NCBI GenBank assembly: GCA_024707325.1
Contig: JANPZY010000001.1
Location: 62,001-126,000, forward strand
DNA length: 64,000 nucleotides
Origin: Opitutus sp.
Lineage (GTDB): Bacteria; Verrucomicrobiota; Verrucomicrobiia; Opitutales; Opitutaceae
Direction: 5' to 3'
The position numbers and the translations under genes are program-made. Under the pieces are notes generated by a model, which worked only from the letters and a program-made list of their open reading frames with translations, had not been told where the DNA came from and searched no databases. Positions within the stretch are counted from its first letter, which is position 1. Every line of letters begins with the position of its first letter. Positions 38,142 through 46,838 of this stretch are shown here, in pieces.

Positions 38142-38272
38142 GTGATTCGGGACATGTGCGCCGGATTCGTGCTCATTCGCGTTCATTCGCGGTTATGTGC
38201 GGGAGCCTTTCTGGGCCGTGCGGCTCATTGAAACGCTTGAGCGCCCTGCGTCCACCGCTCAACGTCGCCCTC

Positions 38273-38743
38273 ATGCGTTTCGTCTCCGCCACCCTTTTCT
38301 GCCTCATTGCCCTCGCCGCGTCCGCGCACGCCGCTGGCGTCGAGTTCGTTCGCGTGTGGCCCGGCTGGCGCGACGAAGAATCGTTCGTCCGCATCTCCGA
38401 GTATTTCACCTATCGCGAAAACACCGGACGCGAAACGGTGCTTCGCACGCAGCCCGACGCGCGCGCGGGGTTTTATTTTCTCACGCGCACGAAAACCGAT
38501 GCGGCGATCTCCGGCGCCACGTTCAAACTCGAGATCGTTTCACCGGGCAACCCGCAGCCGCGCGTGTATTCATTTTCCGCGGACATCCCGCGCGGCTCGC
38601 GGGTGTTTCAGATCGGCGTCACCGGCTCCGACTGGCCCGACGAGGACACCTATCCCGTCGCATGGCGCGTCACGCTCAGCGGTTCCGACGGCACGGTGCT
38701 GACCTCGGCCCAGAGTTTCCTCTGGAGCAATCCGAGCAACTGA
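38273..38743 (+). CDS. Hypothetical secreted protein
   Basis: 156 residues from ATG 38273, chosen because a signal peptide starts there (MRFVSATLFCLIALAASAHA). The mature protein is beta-rich (VEFVRVWPGWRDEESFVRISEYF, then YPVAWRVTLSGSDGTVLTSAQSFLW) and has no cysteines or obvious catalytic residues; an immunoglobulin-like fold is conceivable. It precedes the DNA glycosylase gene by 18 bases on the same strand and may be co-transcribed. I do not recognise the family. Confidence 0.75.
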   Translation: MRFVSATLFCLIALAASAHAAGVEFVRVWPGWRDEESFVRISEYFTYRENTGRETVLRTQPDARAGFYFLTRTKTDAAISGATFKLEIVSPGNPQPRVYSFSADIPRGSRVFQIGVTGSDWPDEDTYPVAWRVTLSGSDGTVLTSAQSFLWSNPSN

Positions 38744-38761
38744 TCGCGCCGCCTCCCTCGC

Positions 38762-39634
38762 ATGGCGGAAACCTGGTCCGCTTGGCAACCGCTGCCGGCA
38801 TCGTGGACGCCCACCGCGCGCGTGCTGCGCGAAACGCTCGACGGTGGACAGGCGTTTCGCTGGACGCTCTCCGCTGACGGACTCTGGCACGGCGTGTTCG
38901 GCCAGCACGTGGTGCGATTGCGTCACACCGCAAGGAATCGCGTCGAATGGTCCGCGCCCGCCGCACTCGCGAAAAAGACTGCGCCCGCGCTGCTTCACTA
39001 TCTCGATCTCGACCGCGATGCCGACGCGCTTGCCGATTCGCTGCCGTGGCGCAGCGATCAACATCTCGCACGCTGCCTGAGCGAGTTTCCCGGACTGCGC
39101 ATTCTGCGTCAGCCATTTGGCGAAACACTGCTGTGTTTTCTGTGCAGCGCCACGAAGCAGATCGTGCAGATCAAACAAATGGTCGCGCTGCTTGCGGAGC
39201 GTCACGGCGCGGAAATCGCACCCGGCGTCTTCCGTCTGCCGACGTGGACCGAACTCGCCGCCGTGCCCGAACCCGAGCTGCGCAAATGTCTGCTCGGTTT
39301 CCGCGCGCGCTACATCAGCGACACGGCCAAGTTTCTCGCCAACCATCCCGGCTGGCTGGACGAAACGGAAGCGCTCCCCTACGCCGAAGCGAAAGCGCGG
39401 CTTTGCTCGCTCGCGGGCGTCGGCGAAAAAGTCGCCGACTGCGTGCTGCTCTTCGGCGCCAACAAACTCGAGGCGTTTCCGGTGGACGTGTGGATCATCC
39501 GCACCATGGCGACGCGCTACGGACTCGAGAACTGGTCACCCGCGCAGATCGCGCATTTCGGCCGCGTGCACTTCGGGCCGCTGGCCGGTTTGGCCCAGCA
39601 GTTCCTCTTCGCCTACGAACGCGCGCAGCGGTGA
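38762..39634 (+). CDS. 8-oxoguanine DNA glycosylase, OGG1-like
   Basis: 290 residues. The N-terminal domain contains LRETLDGGQAFRW, the OGG1-type entry to the TBP-like fold. The helix-hairpin-helix reads LAGVGEKVADCVLLFGANKLEAFPVDVWI: the lysine aligns with the catalytic Lys of OGG1 (GVGTKVADC) and the Asp of PVDVWI with its catalytic aspartate. It would remove 8-oxoguanine from DNA and cleave the abasic site by a lyase step. OGG1-type enzymes are mostly eukaryotic but are found in scattered bacteria. AlkA-type is the alternative, but the Lys before the hairpin favours OGG1. Confidence 0.88.
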   Translation: MAETWSAWQPLPASWTPTARVLRETLDGGQAFRWTLSADGLWHGVFGQHVVRLRHTARNRVEWSAPAALAKKTAPALLHYLDLDRDADALADSLPWRSDQHLARCLSEFPGLRILRQPFGETLLCFLCSATKQIVQIKQMVALLAERHGAEIAPGVFRLPTWTELAAVPEPELRKCLLGFRARYISDTAKFLANHPGWLDETEALPYAEAKARLCSLAGVGEKVADCVLLFGANKLEAFPVDVWIIRTMATRYGLENWSPAQIAHFGRVHFGPLAGLAQQFLFAYERAQR

Positions 39635-39736
39635 GAGGCGGGAGAAAGACCGGAATCGGCCTTAATCACGGAATCACGGAAGGACGGAAACACGGAGCAA
39701 TTTTTCGCTCCATCGGCGTATCCCGTGAACTGCCTT

Positions 39737-39832
39737 GTCATTCTGAGCGAAGCGAAGAGTCCAGTGAGACCTCCGCAGTGCTTGGAGAGCCAACGAGTGT
39801 CCAAGTGGATTCTTCGCTTCGCTCAGAATGAC
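39737..39832. repeat. Hairpin repeat (GAGCGAAGCGAAG family), copy 1
   Basis: Inverted arms at 39737-39764 and 39805-39832, each containing TTCTGAGCGAAGCGAAG, enclose a 40-base loop. Further copies are at 60507-60600 and 63078-63192, and a lone arm at 52561. The rest of 39635-39954 holds no gene; a 9-bp inverted pair GCGGGTTTA/TAAACCCGC at 39862-39907 may be a terminator. Confidence 0.85.
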
Positions 39833-39954
39833 TAAAAGAGCTAGAGGACACAGAGAACTGCGGGTTTACCTGCCGCGGCGATTTTTCGGCCGCTGCCTAA
39901 ACCCGCCCTTCCCTCTACGATCTCTGTGGTTCAAAAACCGATCCGACGCGTGAC

Positions 39955-40338
39955 TCAGGCTTTGGCGCGCTGGATCAGTTCGACTTCGTAGCCTTCCGGA
40001 GCGTCGACGAACGCGATCACCGAACCAGTGGAGGTGGGCGTGGGGCCATCGCTGAGTGCGTAGCCTTTTTTCTTCAGTTCGGCTTCGAACGCCGCGAGGT
40101 CATCCACTTCGAACGCGAGGTGCACGAGGTCGGGTTGCACTTCCACGCTCGGGGCACCGGGCATCTGGCAGAGTTCGATTTCTTCGTCGCTGTTGGGCGT
40201 GGCGAGGAAGACGAGTTGCGCGCCGCGGGGGGACGTGTGACGGCGGGACACTTTGAGTCCGAGCGCCTCTTCGTAGAACTTCACGGTGCGCTCCAGATCG
40301 TTCACGCGCATGCGGGTGTGCAGAAGTTTTTTGACCAT
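39955..40338 (-). CDS. gloA: Lactoylglutathione lyase (glyoxalase I)
   Basis: 127 residues from ATG 40338 (MVKKLLHTRMRVNDLERTVKFY). Metal ligands of GloA are all present: the His of LLHTRMRV, Glu in EEIELCQ, His in LVHLAFEVDD and Glu in GYEVELIQ. The enzyme isomerises the methylglyoxal-glutathione hemithioacetal to S-lactoylglutathione in the cytoplasm. The longer open frame up to 40479 would run into the tRNA gene and is not used. The gene follows the tRNA-Leu on the same strand by 71 bases. Confidence 0.93.
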   Translation of the reverse strand: MVKKLLHTRMRVNDLERTVKFYEEALGLKVSRRHTSPRGAQLVFLATPNSDEEIELCQMPGAPSVEVQPDLVHLAFEVDDLAAFEAELKKKGYALSDGPTPTSTGSVIAFVDAPEGYEVELIQRAKA

Positions 40339-40409
40339 GCGCCGAGCGTGCGACCGCCACGCAGAAAGGCAAATCCCGCGAACTAACTTTGCCGCAAAAA
40401 GATGCGGCG

Positions 40410-40493
40410 TGGTGCCCGGGACAGGACTTGAACCTGCACGCCTTACGGCAACGGCTTCTAAGACCGTCGTGTCTGCCATTCCACCACCCGGGC
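40410..40493 (-). tRNA. tRNA-Leu (anticodon TAG), CCA encoded
   Basis: On the minus strand the sequence opens GCCCGGGTGGTGGAATGGCA and folds as a type II tRNA: 7-bp acceptor GCCCGGG/CCCGGGC, anticodon loop CTTAGAA with anticodon TAG, a long variable arm (GTTGCCGTAAGGCGT region) and T-arm GTTCAAGTC, discriminator A and an encoded CCA at 40412-40410. It reads CUA leucine codons. Long variable arm plus G-box in the D-arm fit leucine rather than serine. Confidence 0.96.
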
Positions 40494-40496
40494 GCT

Positions 40497-40577
40497 ACAA
40501 CTGCGGACTGCAAATTGCAGATTTCGGATTGAAAGGCGCAAGGCCTAAACCGGTCGGCGGTCCTCACTCCGCACTCA
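40497..40577. repeat. Possible relic of the S23-type cassette ends
   Basis: Between the tRNA and the psd gene lie CTGCGGACTGC, GATTTCGGATTG and CACTCCGCACTCA, the same words that form the inverted repeats of the S23 cassette at 18551-18970. No gene lies between them here. Directly after the psd stop codon comes TGAGTGCGGAGTG. Confidence 0.5.
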
Positions 40578-41525
40578 CTAAACCGCTTCGCCCAAGCGGT
40601 CGCCCATGCGGGCGTAGGTTTCGACGAAGGCGCGACTTTGTTCGAGGATGTCGGCGTCGAAGCGGATGCGATCTTTTTGAAAGAGCGTGATCACGCACGA
40701 GCCGCCGAACGCGAAGAGTCCTTTTTCGTCGCCCTTTGCGACGGGACGTCCGGGCACGAAGCCCTGCTTGATGCTGCCGACATTGGTCGCGCCGACTTCG
40801 ATCTGCGCCACGGTGCCGAACACGGGCGACTCGATGAGCGTGATCATGCGCTTGTTCATGACCAGATAACGAATCTTCCGCCGCAGCGCGATCGGGCTCA
40901 CGGAATACAGCGGGCCCTTGATGAGCCGCCACTCGCCCGGCGTGCCGGCGACAGGGAAATGGAAACGGTGGTAATCCACCGGGCAGAGACGCGAGATCAG
41001 CATCGCCCCGCCGGCGAAAGCACGCGACTGCGTGCGCTGGTCCTCGGGCAGGTGGTCTTCGCCGAGAAGTTCGGCGAGCGTGAACTTGGCTCCTTTGACG
41101 TAAAACCCTTCGACCGTGTCCACGTTGTCGAAGGCGAGATGACGTCCGTCCGCCGGAAAGACCGCGATGCGCTCGCCGGGGAAGATCGGACGCGCCTCGG
41201 GTTTGAGCGAGCGGTAGAAGAACTCGTTGAACGTTTTGTAATCGAAGGCCGACTTCGCGAACTCGTCGGCGTCGATGTTGTATTTCGCGATGAACGGCAG
41301 GATCTGCAGCGCGCTGAAGCGCTTGTTCATCTTGCGGCCATACCACCAGGAAAAGATCGCACGCTTGGCGAGCAGCCAGACGAACCAGCGGCCCATCGGG
41401 TTCTCGTAACCGAAACGCAACCAATCTTCACCGTAGATGAGCTCGGTCTCGGTCGTGCGACGGTAGCGGTCGTAGTAATGGATGGGCTGCGCGGGCATGG
41501 GAGGCGCACTGTCGACGAGTGGCAT
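40578..41525 (-). CDS. psd: Phosphatidylserine decarboxylase
   Basis: 315 residues from ATG 41525 (MPLVDSAPPMPAQPIHYYDRY); an ATG at 41624 is less likely because it would overlap the divergent dehydrogenase. The family pattern includes FNEFFYRSLKPEARPI, ADGRHLAFDNV, CPVDYHRFHFPVAG and, near the C-terminus, FAFGGSCVITLF. Psd is cleaved before the serine of an LGST/GGSx motif to create the pyruvoyl group; here the site reads GGSC. It makes phosphatidylethanolamine at the inner membrane. The sequence has the hydrophobic WFVWLLAKRAIFSWW segment for membrane association and resembles the large type II Psd. Confidence 0.93.
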   Translation of the reverse strand: MPLVDSAPPMPAQPIHYYDRYRRTTETELIYGEDWLRFGYENPMGRWFVWLLAKRAIFSWWYGRKMNKRFSALQILPFIAKYNIDADEFAKSAFDYKTFNEFFYRSLKPEARPIFPGERIAVFPADGRHLAFDNVDTVEGFYVKGAKFTLAELLGEDHLPEDQRTQSRAFAGGAMLISRLCPVDYHRFHFPVAGTPGEWRLIKGPLYSVSPIALRRKIRYLVMNKRMITLIESPVFGTVAQIEVGATNVGSIKQGFVPGRPVAKGDEKGLFAFGGSCVITLFQKDRIRFDADILEQSRAFVETYARMGDRLGEAV

Positions 41526-41610
41526 CGGAATCTCAACGCGCAACTTGCGGCGGGAAGCTGCGTCAGCCGCTTGCGCCGCAGCCCGCCTGCGCGCAGCAAT
41601 ATCCCCACCT

Positions 41611-42771
41611 ATGGACAACTTCACGTTTCACAATCCGACCCGAATCCACTTTGGCCGCGGCCAGATCGCCAAGCTCGACCGCGAACTGCCCGCCGACGCG
41701 CGCGTCCTGCTCCTCGCGGGCGGCGGCAGCATCAAGCAGAACGGCGTTTACGAACAGGTGAAGAAGGCACTCGGCTCGCGCGCGGTCTTCGAGTTCTTCG
41801 GCGTGGAGGCCAATCCGGATTACGACACGCTGATGAAGGCCGTGGAAATCTGCCGGAAGGAAAAGGTGGATTGGATCCTCCCCGTCGGTGGCGGCTCGGT
41901 GCTCGACGGTGCGAAATTCGTCGCGGCCGCGGTGCCGTTTACCGGCTCGGATCCGTGGGAAATTCTCACGACCCAAGGCACCCAGTTGAAAACCGCTCTG
42001 CCGATCGGCGCGGTGCTCACGTTGCCCGCCACCGGTTCCGAGGCCAACGGCGCTTCGGTCATCTCGCGACGCGCGATCAAGGAGAAGCTGGCCTTCATCA
42101 GCCCCGTGGTGTTTCCGAAGTTCTCGGTGCTCGATCCCGAGACGACGTTCTCGCTCCCGCCGCGCCAGATCGCGAACGGCATCGGCGACGCATTCTGCCA
42201 CGTGATGGAGCAGTATCTCACCTACCCCGCCGCCGCAGCCGTGCAGGATCGCTACGCCGAATCGATTCTCCGCGTGCTCATCGAGGTCGCACCGAAAACG
42301 CTGGCCAACCCAACCGACTACGACGCCCGGGCGAATCTCGTGTGGGCCGCCACCTGCGCGCTGAACGGCGTGATCAGCGTGGGCGTGCCGCAGGACTGGG
42401 CCACGCACACCATCGGTCACGAACTCACCGCGCTCCACGGCATCGACCACGCGCGCACGCTCGCGATCGTGCTGCCGAATTTGATGCACGTGCAGCGCGG
42501 CACCAAGCGCGCGAAGCTGCTGCAATACGCCGAGCGCGTGTGGGACATCCGCGAAGGCACGGAGGACGCGCGCATCGACGCCGCGATCGCCAAGACGCGG
42601 GCGTTCTACGAGAACATCGGCATCAAGACGAAGCTCTCCGACTACGACGTGCCCGCAAGCGTCGCGTCCGAAGTCGCGAAGCGCCTTGCCTCACGTGGCG
42701 TCACCGCCATCGGCGAACGCGGCGACCTCACGCCCGCCAAAGTCGAAGAGATCCTCCGACTCGCGGCGTAA
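41611..42771 (+). CDS. Iron-containing alcohol dehydrogenase, YqhD/BDH-like
   Basis: 386 residues from ATG 41611 (MDNFTFHNPTRIHFGRGQIAKL). The cofactor-binding region has GGGSVLDGAKFVA with the Asp used by NADP-dependent BDH/YqhD members; metal ligands are in NGIGDAFCHVMEQY and GHELTALHGIDHARTLAIVLP. It would reduce aldehydes to alcohols with NADPH in the cytoplasm, useful against lipid- or sugar-derived aldehydes or in fermentation. It is divergent from psd with 85 bases between starts, and followed by a REP pair and the RAYT gene. Confidence 0.95.
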   Translation: MDNFTFHNPTRIHFGRGQIAKLDRELPADARVLLLAGGGSIKQNGVYEQVKKALGSRAVFEFFGVEANPDYDTLMKAVEICRKEKVDWILPVGGGSVLDGAKFVAAAVPFTGSDPWEILTTQGTQLKTALPIGAVLTLPATGSEANGASVISRRAIKEKLAFISPVVFPKFSVLDPETTFSLPPRQIANGIGDAFCHVMEQYLTYPAAAAVQDRYAESILRVLIEVAPKTLANPTDYDARANLVWAATCALNGVISVGVPQDWATHTIGHELTALHGIDHARTLAIVLPNLMHVQRGTKRAKLLQYAERVWDIREGTEDARIDAAIAKTRAFYENIGIKTKLSDYDVPASVASEVAKRLASRGVTAIGERGDLTPAKVEEILRLAA

Positions 42772-42783
42772 GTTACCTCTGAG

Positions 42784-42870
42784 ATCAACGGGCCGCGGCG
42801 AGGGCGCCGCGGCTCCATGTTGTCCGTCGCAAGAAAATGGGGACGCGGTGCCCTCACCGCGTCTTGCCTC
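42784..42870. repeat. REP pair, upstream copy
   Basis: Two hairpins joined by about 25 bases: GCCGCGGC paired with itself around GAGG-type loop at 42792-42813, and GACGCGGTG/CACCGCGTC around CCCT at 42842-42863. The copy at 43365-43450 differs by one indel and one substitution. Confidence 0.92.
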
Positions 42871-42898
42871 TTCGCGCGTGGGGCTGAAACTCACACGC

Positions 42899-43363
42899 AT
42901 GGCTGAACACCGAAGGCTGCCGCACCTTCGCCCCTACTCAGCGGAGCCAATTGTGTTTCTCACGGTCGTGACAGCCCAACGGCGTCCGATTCTCGCCTGC
43001 CGCCCAGCGTTCGACGCGCTCCATGCAATCTGGAGCCGTTCGCCCGAAGTCGACGGCTGGTCGGTCGGCGATTTCCTTTTGATGCCCGACCATGTGCACC
43101 TTTTCACCCGCGGCGGTCGTGACGCCAAGCCGCTCGCAGCTTGGGTGCGAACATGGAAATCACTCAGCACCCGCGCCCTGAAATCCGCCATGCCAATCGA
43201 CGGATCATTGTGGCAACGAGACTACTTTGATCGTTTCCTGCGTTCGGCGGACAATTACTCCGAGAAGTGGGACTACGTCGCCAACAATCCCGTGCGAAAG
43301 GGTCTGTGTGCCACACCGGAGGAATGGTCCTGGAAAGCGCGACTGGTTGATCTGACTTTCTGA
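42899..43363 (+). CDS. REP-associated tyrosine transposase (RAYT, Y1_Tnp)
   Basis: 154 residues from ATG 42899 (MAEHRRLPHLRPY). The HUH motif appears as MPDHVHLF and the catalytic tyrosine in DNYSEKWDYVANNPVRKGL, both family marks of the TnpA_REP/RAYT group; VFLTVVTAQRRPIL is the usual first strand. RAYTs nick and rejoin single-stranded REP hairpins and are thought to have spread REP elements in genomes. Here near-identical REP pairs flank the gene 29 bases upstream and 2 bases downstream, a classic REPtron. Open frame upstream of 42899 is only read-through of the REP. Confidence 0.94.
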   Translation: MAEHRRLPHLRPYSAEPIVFLTVVTAQRRPILACRPAFDALHAIWSRSPEVDGWSVGDFLLMPDHVHLFTRGGRDAKPLAAWVRTWKSLSTRALKSAMPIDGSLWQRDYFDRFLRSADNYSEKWDYVANNPVRKGLCATPEEWSWKARLVDLTF

Positions 43364-43364
43364 A

Positions 43365-43450
43365 ATCAACGGGCCGCGGCGAGGGCGCCGCGGCTCCATG
43401 TGTCCGTCGCAAGAAAATAGGGACGCGGTGCCCTCACCGCGTCTTGCCTC
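43365..43450. repeat. REP pair, downstream copy
   Basis: Same two-hairpin element as 42784-42870, in the same orientation, starting two bases after the RAYT stop codon and ending eight bases before the GH2 stop codon. Confidence 0.92.
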
Positions 43451-43458
43451 CTCCCCAC

Positions 43459-45753
43459 TCACACCTGCACCGGCATCGGCTTCGCGCGGCTCCACGCGAG
43501 CGTCGCTGCCCGGAACTGGTCCGCGGGGTCTTTGACACGAAGGCTGAAGCCTTCGCTCGCGGCGGGCACGCGAATCACCGTCGACGCGATTCCGGCCTCG
43601 GCTGCGATCTCGGCCGGGCCGAGCAGCTCCGCGGCGCCTTCCAGCGTGAAGCGTAGCAGTGGCGATGCGTCCACACACAGCGTGCCGGCGGGATCGAGCA
43701 CGCGCGCATGCGCGATCAGCACATCCGGTTCGCCAACGTTGCTGTCGCCCGGCATCGCATCGGCGGAAAGTTCGACCGCCGCCGCTTTGCCCGGAGTCGT
43801 CACGGCGTGCCGCGCCACTTCGTGGCCCGCAATAAAACCGGTCGCATCCAACCGTCCGGGCGTGAACGTCGGCAGATCGAACACGAACGGCGGATGCGGC
43901 AGATGTTGCGTGTTCCAGGTCCACGCGGAACGCACTCGTCCGAGGGATTTCCCATTTAGCGTCAGCTCGACTTCGTCGCAGTTGCTGAAAACGAGCACGC
44001 GCAAATCCGACGCAGGCGTCCAGTGCGACGCGATGAACACGACCGATCCTCCGGTCCACGCCGCTCCGCCGTTCTCCCGCGGATCGCGCTGGCTGCGATA
44101 AAACCACCACGAAAACTTCGGCAGACGCAGCATATCCATCACGCCGCACGCGGCACGATTTGGATCGTAGCCGCGCGCGTAGTCGAACATCGCCCATTGT
44201 CCGTCGCACACGGCGGGCGACGCCAGCGTATCGTTGAGCGCGAGGATGTGATTCTCCGCCTGCTGCCGCAGCCCCCGTTCGCCATCGGCGCGTCGCTGCC
44301 GGCTGTTGCTCGTGCGCGCAAACACGCCCGCGCCGGTCTTCTGGTCGAAACCGTGATTCGACGCGTAAAATTCCCAGTCGCCGTATTCGGCGATCACGAG
44401 CGCCTTGTCGCCGTTTTGCCAGCGATGGATCTCGCCGTGCTGCCGCGAGTGCACAAACACGTCGTAGCGATCGATCCAGCCGCAGGTGAACATCTGGTCG
44501 CCGGGATACTCCTCGTGACCGACCGCCTGCATGCGCGCCATGAACGCGTCGTCCATCGCCGTCTCGTTGAGCGACAACTCCCACAAAATAACGCTCGGAT
44601 GATTCCGATCGCGTCGAATGAGATCGCGCGCGTTCCGTTCGCACGCGTCGCGAAACTTCTCTCCGCCGATGAACTGCCAGCCGGGAATCGCGTTCATCAC
44701 GACGATGCCGAGTTCGTCGCAGGCATCGAGAAACGCGGGCGACTGCGGATAGTGCGAGAGCCGGACGTAGTCGAAGCCCGCTTCCTTGATCCGACGCGCA
44801 TCGCGGCGCTGCGCCGCGGGCGGCACGGCGTATCCAGCGTAAGGATACTCCTGATGCCGGTTCGTGCCGCGCGGCCGGATCGTGCGGCCGTTGAGCTCGA
44901 GTCCGCGGGAACGTGAAAACGCGATCCGCCGGATGCCGCAGCGCTCAACGCGCTCATCGATCACGGTGCCATCGGGCGCACGCAGAACAACTTTCAGGCG
45001 ATGCAGCGCAGGAGATTCCGGCGACCAGAGCCGCGGTTTCTCCACCACCATTTCATGCTCCCAATGCTGTGCGGTTGCCGCCTCCACCACGAGCGCGGCA
45101 CATGTGTTGCGCGCGACACACTCGTCACCGCACCAAAGTTCGGTTTCGAGACTGAAGGCCTCCGGACGCTCCGCCGTGTTGCGCACGTGCACGCGCACAC
45201 TGAGCGTTGCCCTTGCTTCACTCGCCTCGAGCGTGCGGACAAAAACCCCGCCGCCCCCGATCTCGCCCGCGGCCACGGCATCGGTGAGGTGCAGCGTGGG
45301 ATAGCAGCGTAGTTCGACGTCGCGATAGAGTCCGCCATACCAGCAGAAATCCAGATCGGCATGCGGCTTGCCGGGCGGGACGTCGGGATTGTCACGGTTG
45401 TCGAGCCGCAGCCGCAGCGTGTGCGGTTGGCCATCGCGAAGAATTTCGGTCAGGTCGACCTCGAACGGCAGATAACCGCCCTCGTGTCGCGCGACTTCGC
45501 GTTCGTCGACGAACGCCACCGTTGTGTGCATCGCCGCGCCGACGTGGAGGGCGATTCGGCCGGCCGGAGCGTTGGCCGGGAGTTGCAGCGTGCGTTCATA
45601 ATCGCACTCGCCGAACCAGTGATCACGTCCGTCGAGGTCGGCGACAAACGGCGAATGCGGCAGTTCTACGATCGTCCAAGCCCCAGGCTCCGGGTCGGTG
45701 GATTCGCAGCGGCGAAATTTCCATTGTTGAGCGAGCGGCAGGACAAGAGTCAT
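43459..45753 (-). CDS. Glycoside hydrolase family 2 protein, probable beta-galactosidase
   Basis: 764 residues. The N-terminal jelly roll (to about 160) has HWFGECDYERTLQLP; the Ig-like domain follows; the TIM barrel contains GTNRHQEYPYAG and the acid/base Glu in VILWELSLNETAMDD; the nucleophile is probably the Glu of LVIAEYGDWE. There is no signal peptide, so it acts in the cytoplasm. In the operon with a GH53 endogalactanase, TonB receptor, GPH symporter and LacI regulator it would split galacto-oligosaccharides to galactose. Specificity within GH2 is inferred from context. Starts seven bases after the LacI stop. Confidence 0.9.
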   Translation of the reverse strand: MTLVLPLAQQWKFRRCESTDPEPGAWTIVELPHSPFVADLDGRDHWFGECDYERTLQLPANAPAGRIALHVGAAMHTTVAFVDEREVARHEGGYLPFEVDLTEILRDGQPHTLRLRLDNRDNPDVPPGKPHADLDFCWYGGLYRDVELRCYPTLHLTDAVAAGEIGGGGVFVRTLEASEARATLSVRVHVRNTAERPEAFSLETELWCGDECVARNTCAALVVEAATAQHWEHEMVVEKPRLWSPESPALHRLKVVLRAPDGTVIDERVERCGIRRIAFSRSRGLELNGRTIRPRGTNRHQEYPYAGYAVPPAAQRRDARRIKEAGFDYVRLSHYPQSPAFLDACDELGIVVMNAIPGWQFIGGEKFRDACERNARDLIRRDRNHPSVILWELSLNETAMDDAFMARMQAVGHEEYPGDQMFTCGWIDRYDVFVHSRQHGEIHRWQNGDKALVIAEYGDWEFYASNHGFDQKTGAGVFARTSNSRQRRADGERGLRQQAENHILALNDTLASPAVCDGQWAMFDYARGYDPNRAACGVMDMLRLPKFSWWFYRSQRDPRENGGAAWTGGSVVFIASHWTPASDLRVLVFSNCDEVELTLNGKSLGRVRSAWTWNTQHLPHPPFVFDLPTFTPGRLDATGFIAGHEVARHAVTTPGKAAAVELSADAMPGDSNVGEPDVLIAHARVLDPAGTLCVDASPLLRFTLEGAAELLGPAEIAAEAGIASTVIRVPAASEGFSLRVKDPADQFRAATLAWSRAKPMPVQV

Positions 45754-45760
45754 GAGAGGT

Positions 45761-46747
45761 TCAGGCCACCGACGAGCGCGGCAGCAGGCGCACGGGCAAT
45801 GTGAGTTGCCGCGGTGAAACCCGCTCGCCCGTCGTGAGCCGCTCGAGCATCGCGGCCGCCTGTTCGGCCATGTCTTTGAGCGGGTCCTCGATCGTCGTGA
45901 GCGGAGGATTGAGAAATACGGAAATGCCTTCGTTCTCGCCGCCGATCACGGAGATCTCCTGCGGCACTTTCACGCCCATGACGTAGGTCAGGATGTGCAA
46001 CGCCTCCATCGCCTGGAAGCTGGTGCCGGGCACGTAAACGGCGTCGGCTCCGCCGCGCACGATCCGCGTGATCGCGGCGGTGTGGCTGAGATGCGGGCCG
46101 GCGAGTTGAAGGAGTTGTTCGTCGATCGGGACCTTGGCTTCGACGAGCGCCTTGCGGTAGCCCTTGAGGCGTTCGGCAAACGCCGGAGCGTCGCCGCCCA
46201 TGAACGCGAGACGCTTCCGTCCGCGGGAGAGAAAATGCTGCGCCGCGAGATAGCCGGACGCGAAGTGGTCGGAACGAACGACGTATTGCGAAGACGTCGC
46301 GTCGAACTTGTCCATGTAGACCACAGGCATGCGCGTCTCGAACTCCTGCAGGAGCGAGCAGAGATTCTGGTCGAACGTCACCGCCACGATGCCGTCGAGA
46401 AACGAACTCGGCAGCTGCTCGAGCGGGTTCGAGGGCAGCATCACACCGATGTTGCGGCGTGAGAACGCAAACGACAGGTGCGCGGTGAGCGTCGCCGCGT
46501 AACCCTCGATGCGATCGGTAAACGTCGGCTCCGAGAGGATCGCCACCTGCCGCATGCGCACGGCGACCTGTGGCTTGAGATTGAGTTCGCGCGCGGCGCG
46601 GAGGATGCGCTCGCGCGTCTCGGGATGAACCTTGTCGCGATTGTTGAGGACGCGCGAGACCGTGCCGGGCGAGACCTCGGCGATGCGCGCGAGATCGTAA
46701 ATCGTGGGACGTTTGGCGGAACGACCGCCGGAGAGAGAGCGAGCCAT
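45761..46747 (-). CDS. LacI-family transcriptional regulator
   Basis: 328 residues. The HTH reads PTIYDLARIAEVSPGTVSRVLNNRDKVHPETRERIL at residues 14-49, followed by the hinge helix and a periplasmic-binding-protein-like effector domain. It lies between the symporter and GH2 genes on the same strand, so it most likely controls the galactan operon and responds to a galactoside. A palindromic operator candidate lies upstream of the first gene at 52510-52522. Whether it represses or activates cannot be read from sequence; LacI members are mostly repressors. Confidence 0.95.
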   Translation of the reverse strand: MARSLSGGRSAKRPTIYDLARIAEVSPGTVSRVLNNRDKVHPETRERILRAARELNLKPQVAVRMRQVAILSEPTFTDRIEGYAATLTAHLSFAFSRRNIGVMLPSNPLEQLPSSFLDGIVAVTFDQNLCSLLQEFETRMPVVYMDKFDATSSQYVVRSDHFASGYLAAQHFLSRGRKRLAFMGGDAPAFAERLKGYRKALVEAKVPIDEQLLQLAGPHLSHTAAITRIVRGGADAVYVPGTSFQAMEALHILTYVMGVKVPQEISVIGGENEGISVFLNPPLTTIEDPLKDMAEQAAAMLERLTTGERVSPRQLTLPVRLLPRSSVA

Positions 46748-46838
46748 GGCGGTCAGTTTGCGCGAAGCGCCGCCGGGCGGCGAATTCTATGTCGTTGCGA
46801 GGGCTGCACGCGGACAACGGAGAGGTGAAACCGATTCG

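Noticed and set aside
40339..40479. Longer glyoxalase reading from 40479
   Set aside because: It would translate the tRNA-Leu gene; the GloA fold begins at the ATG at 40338.
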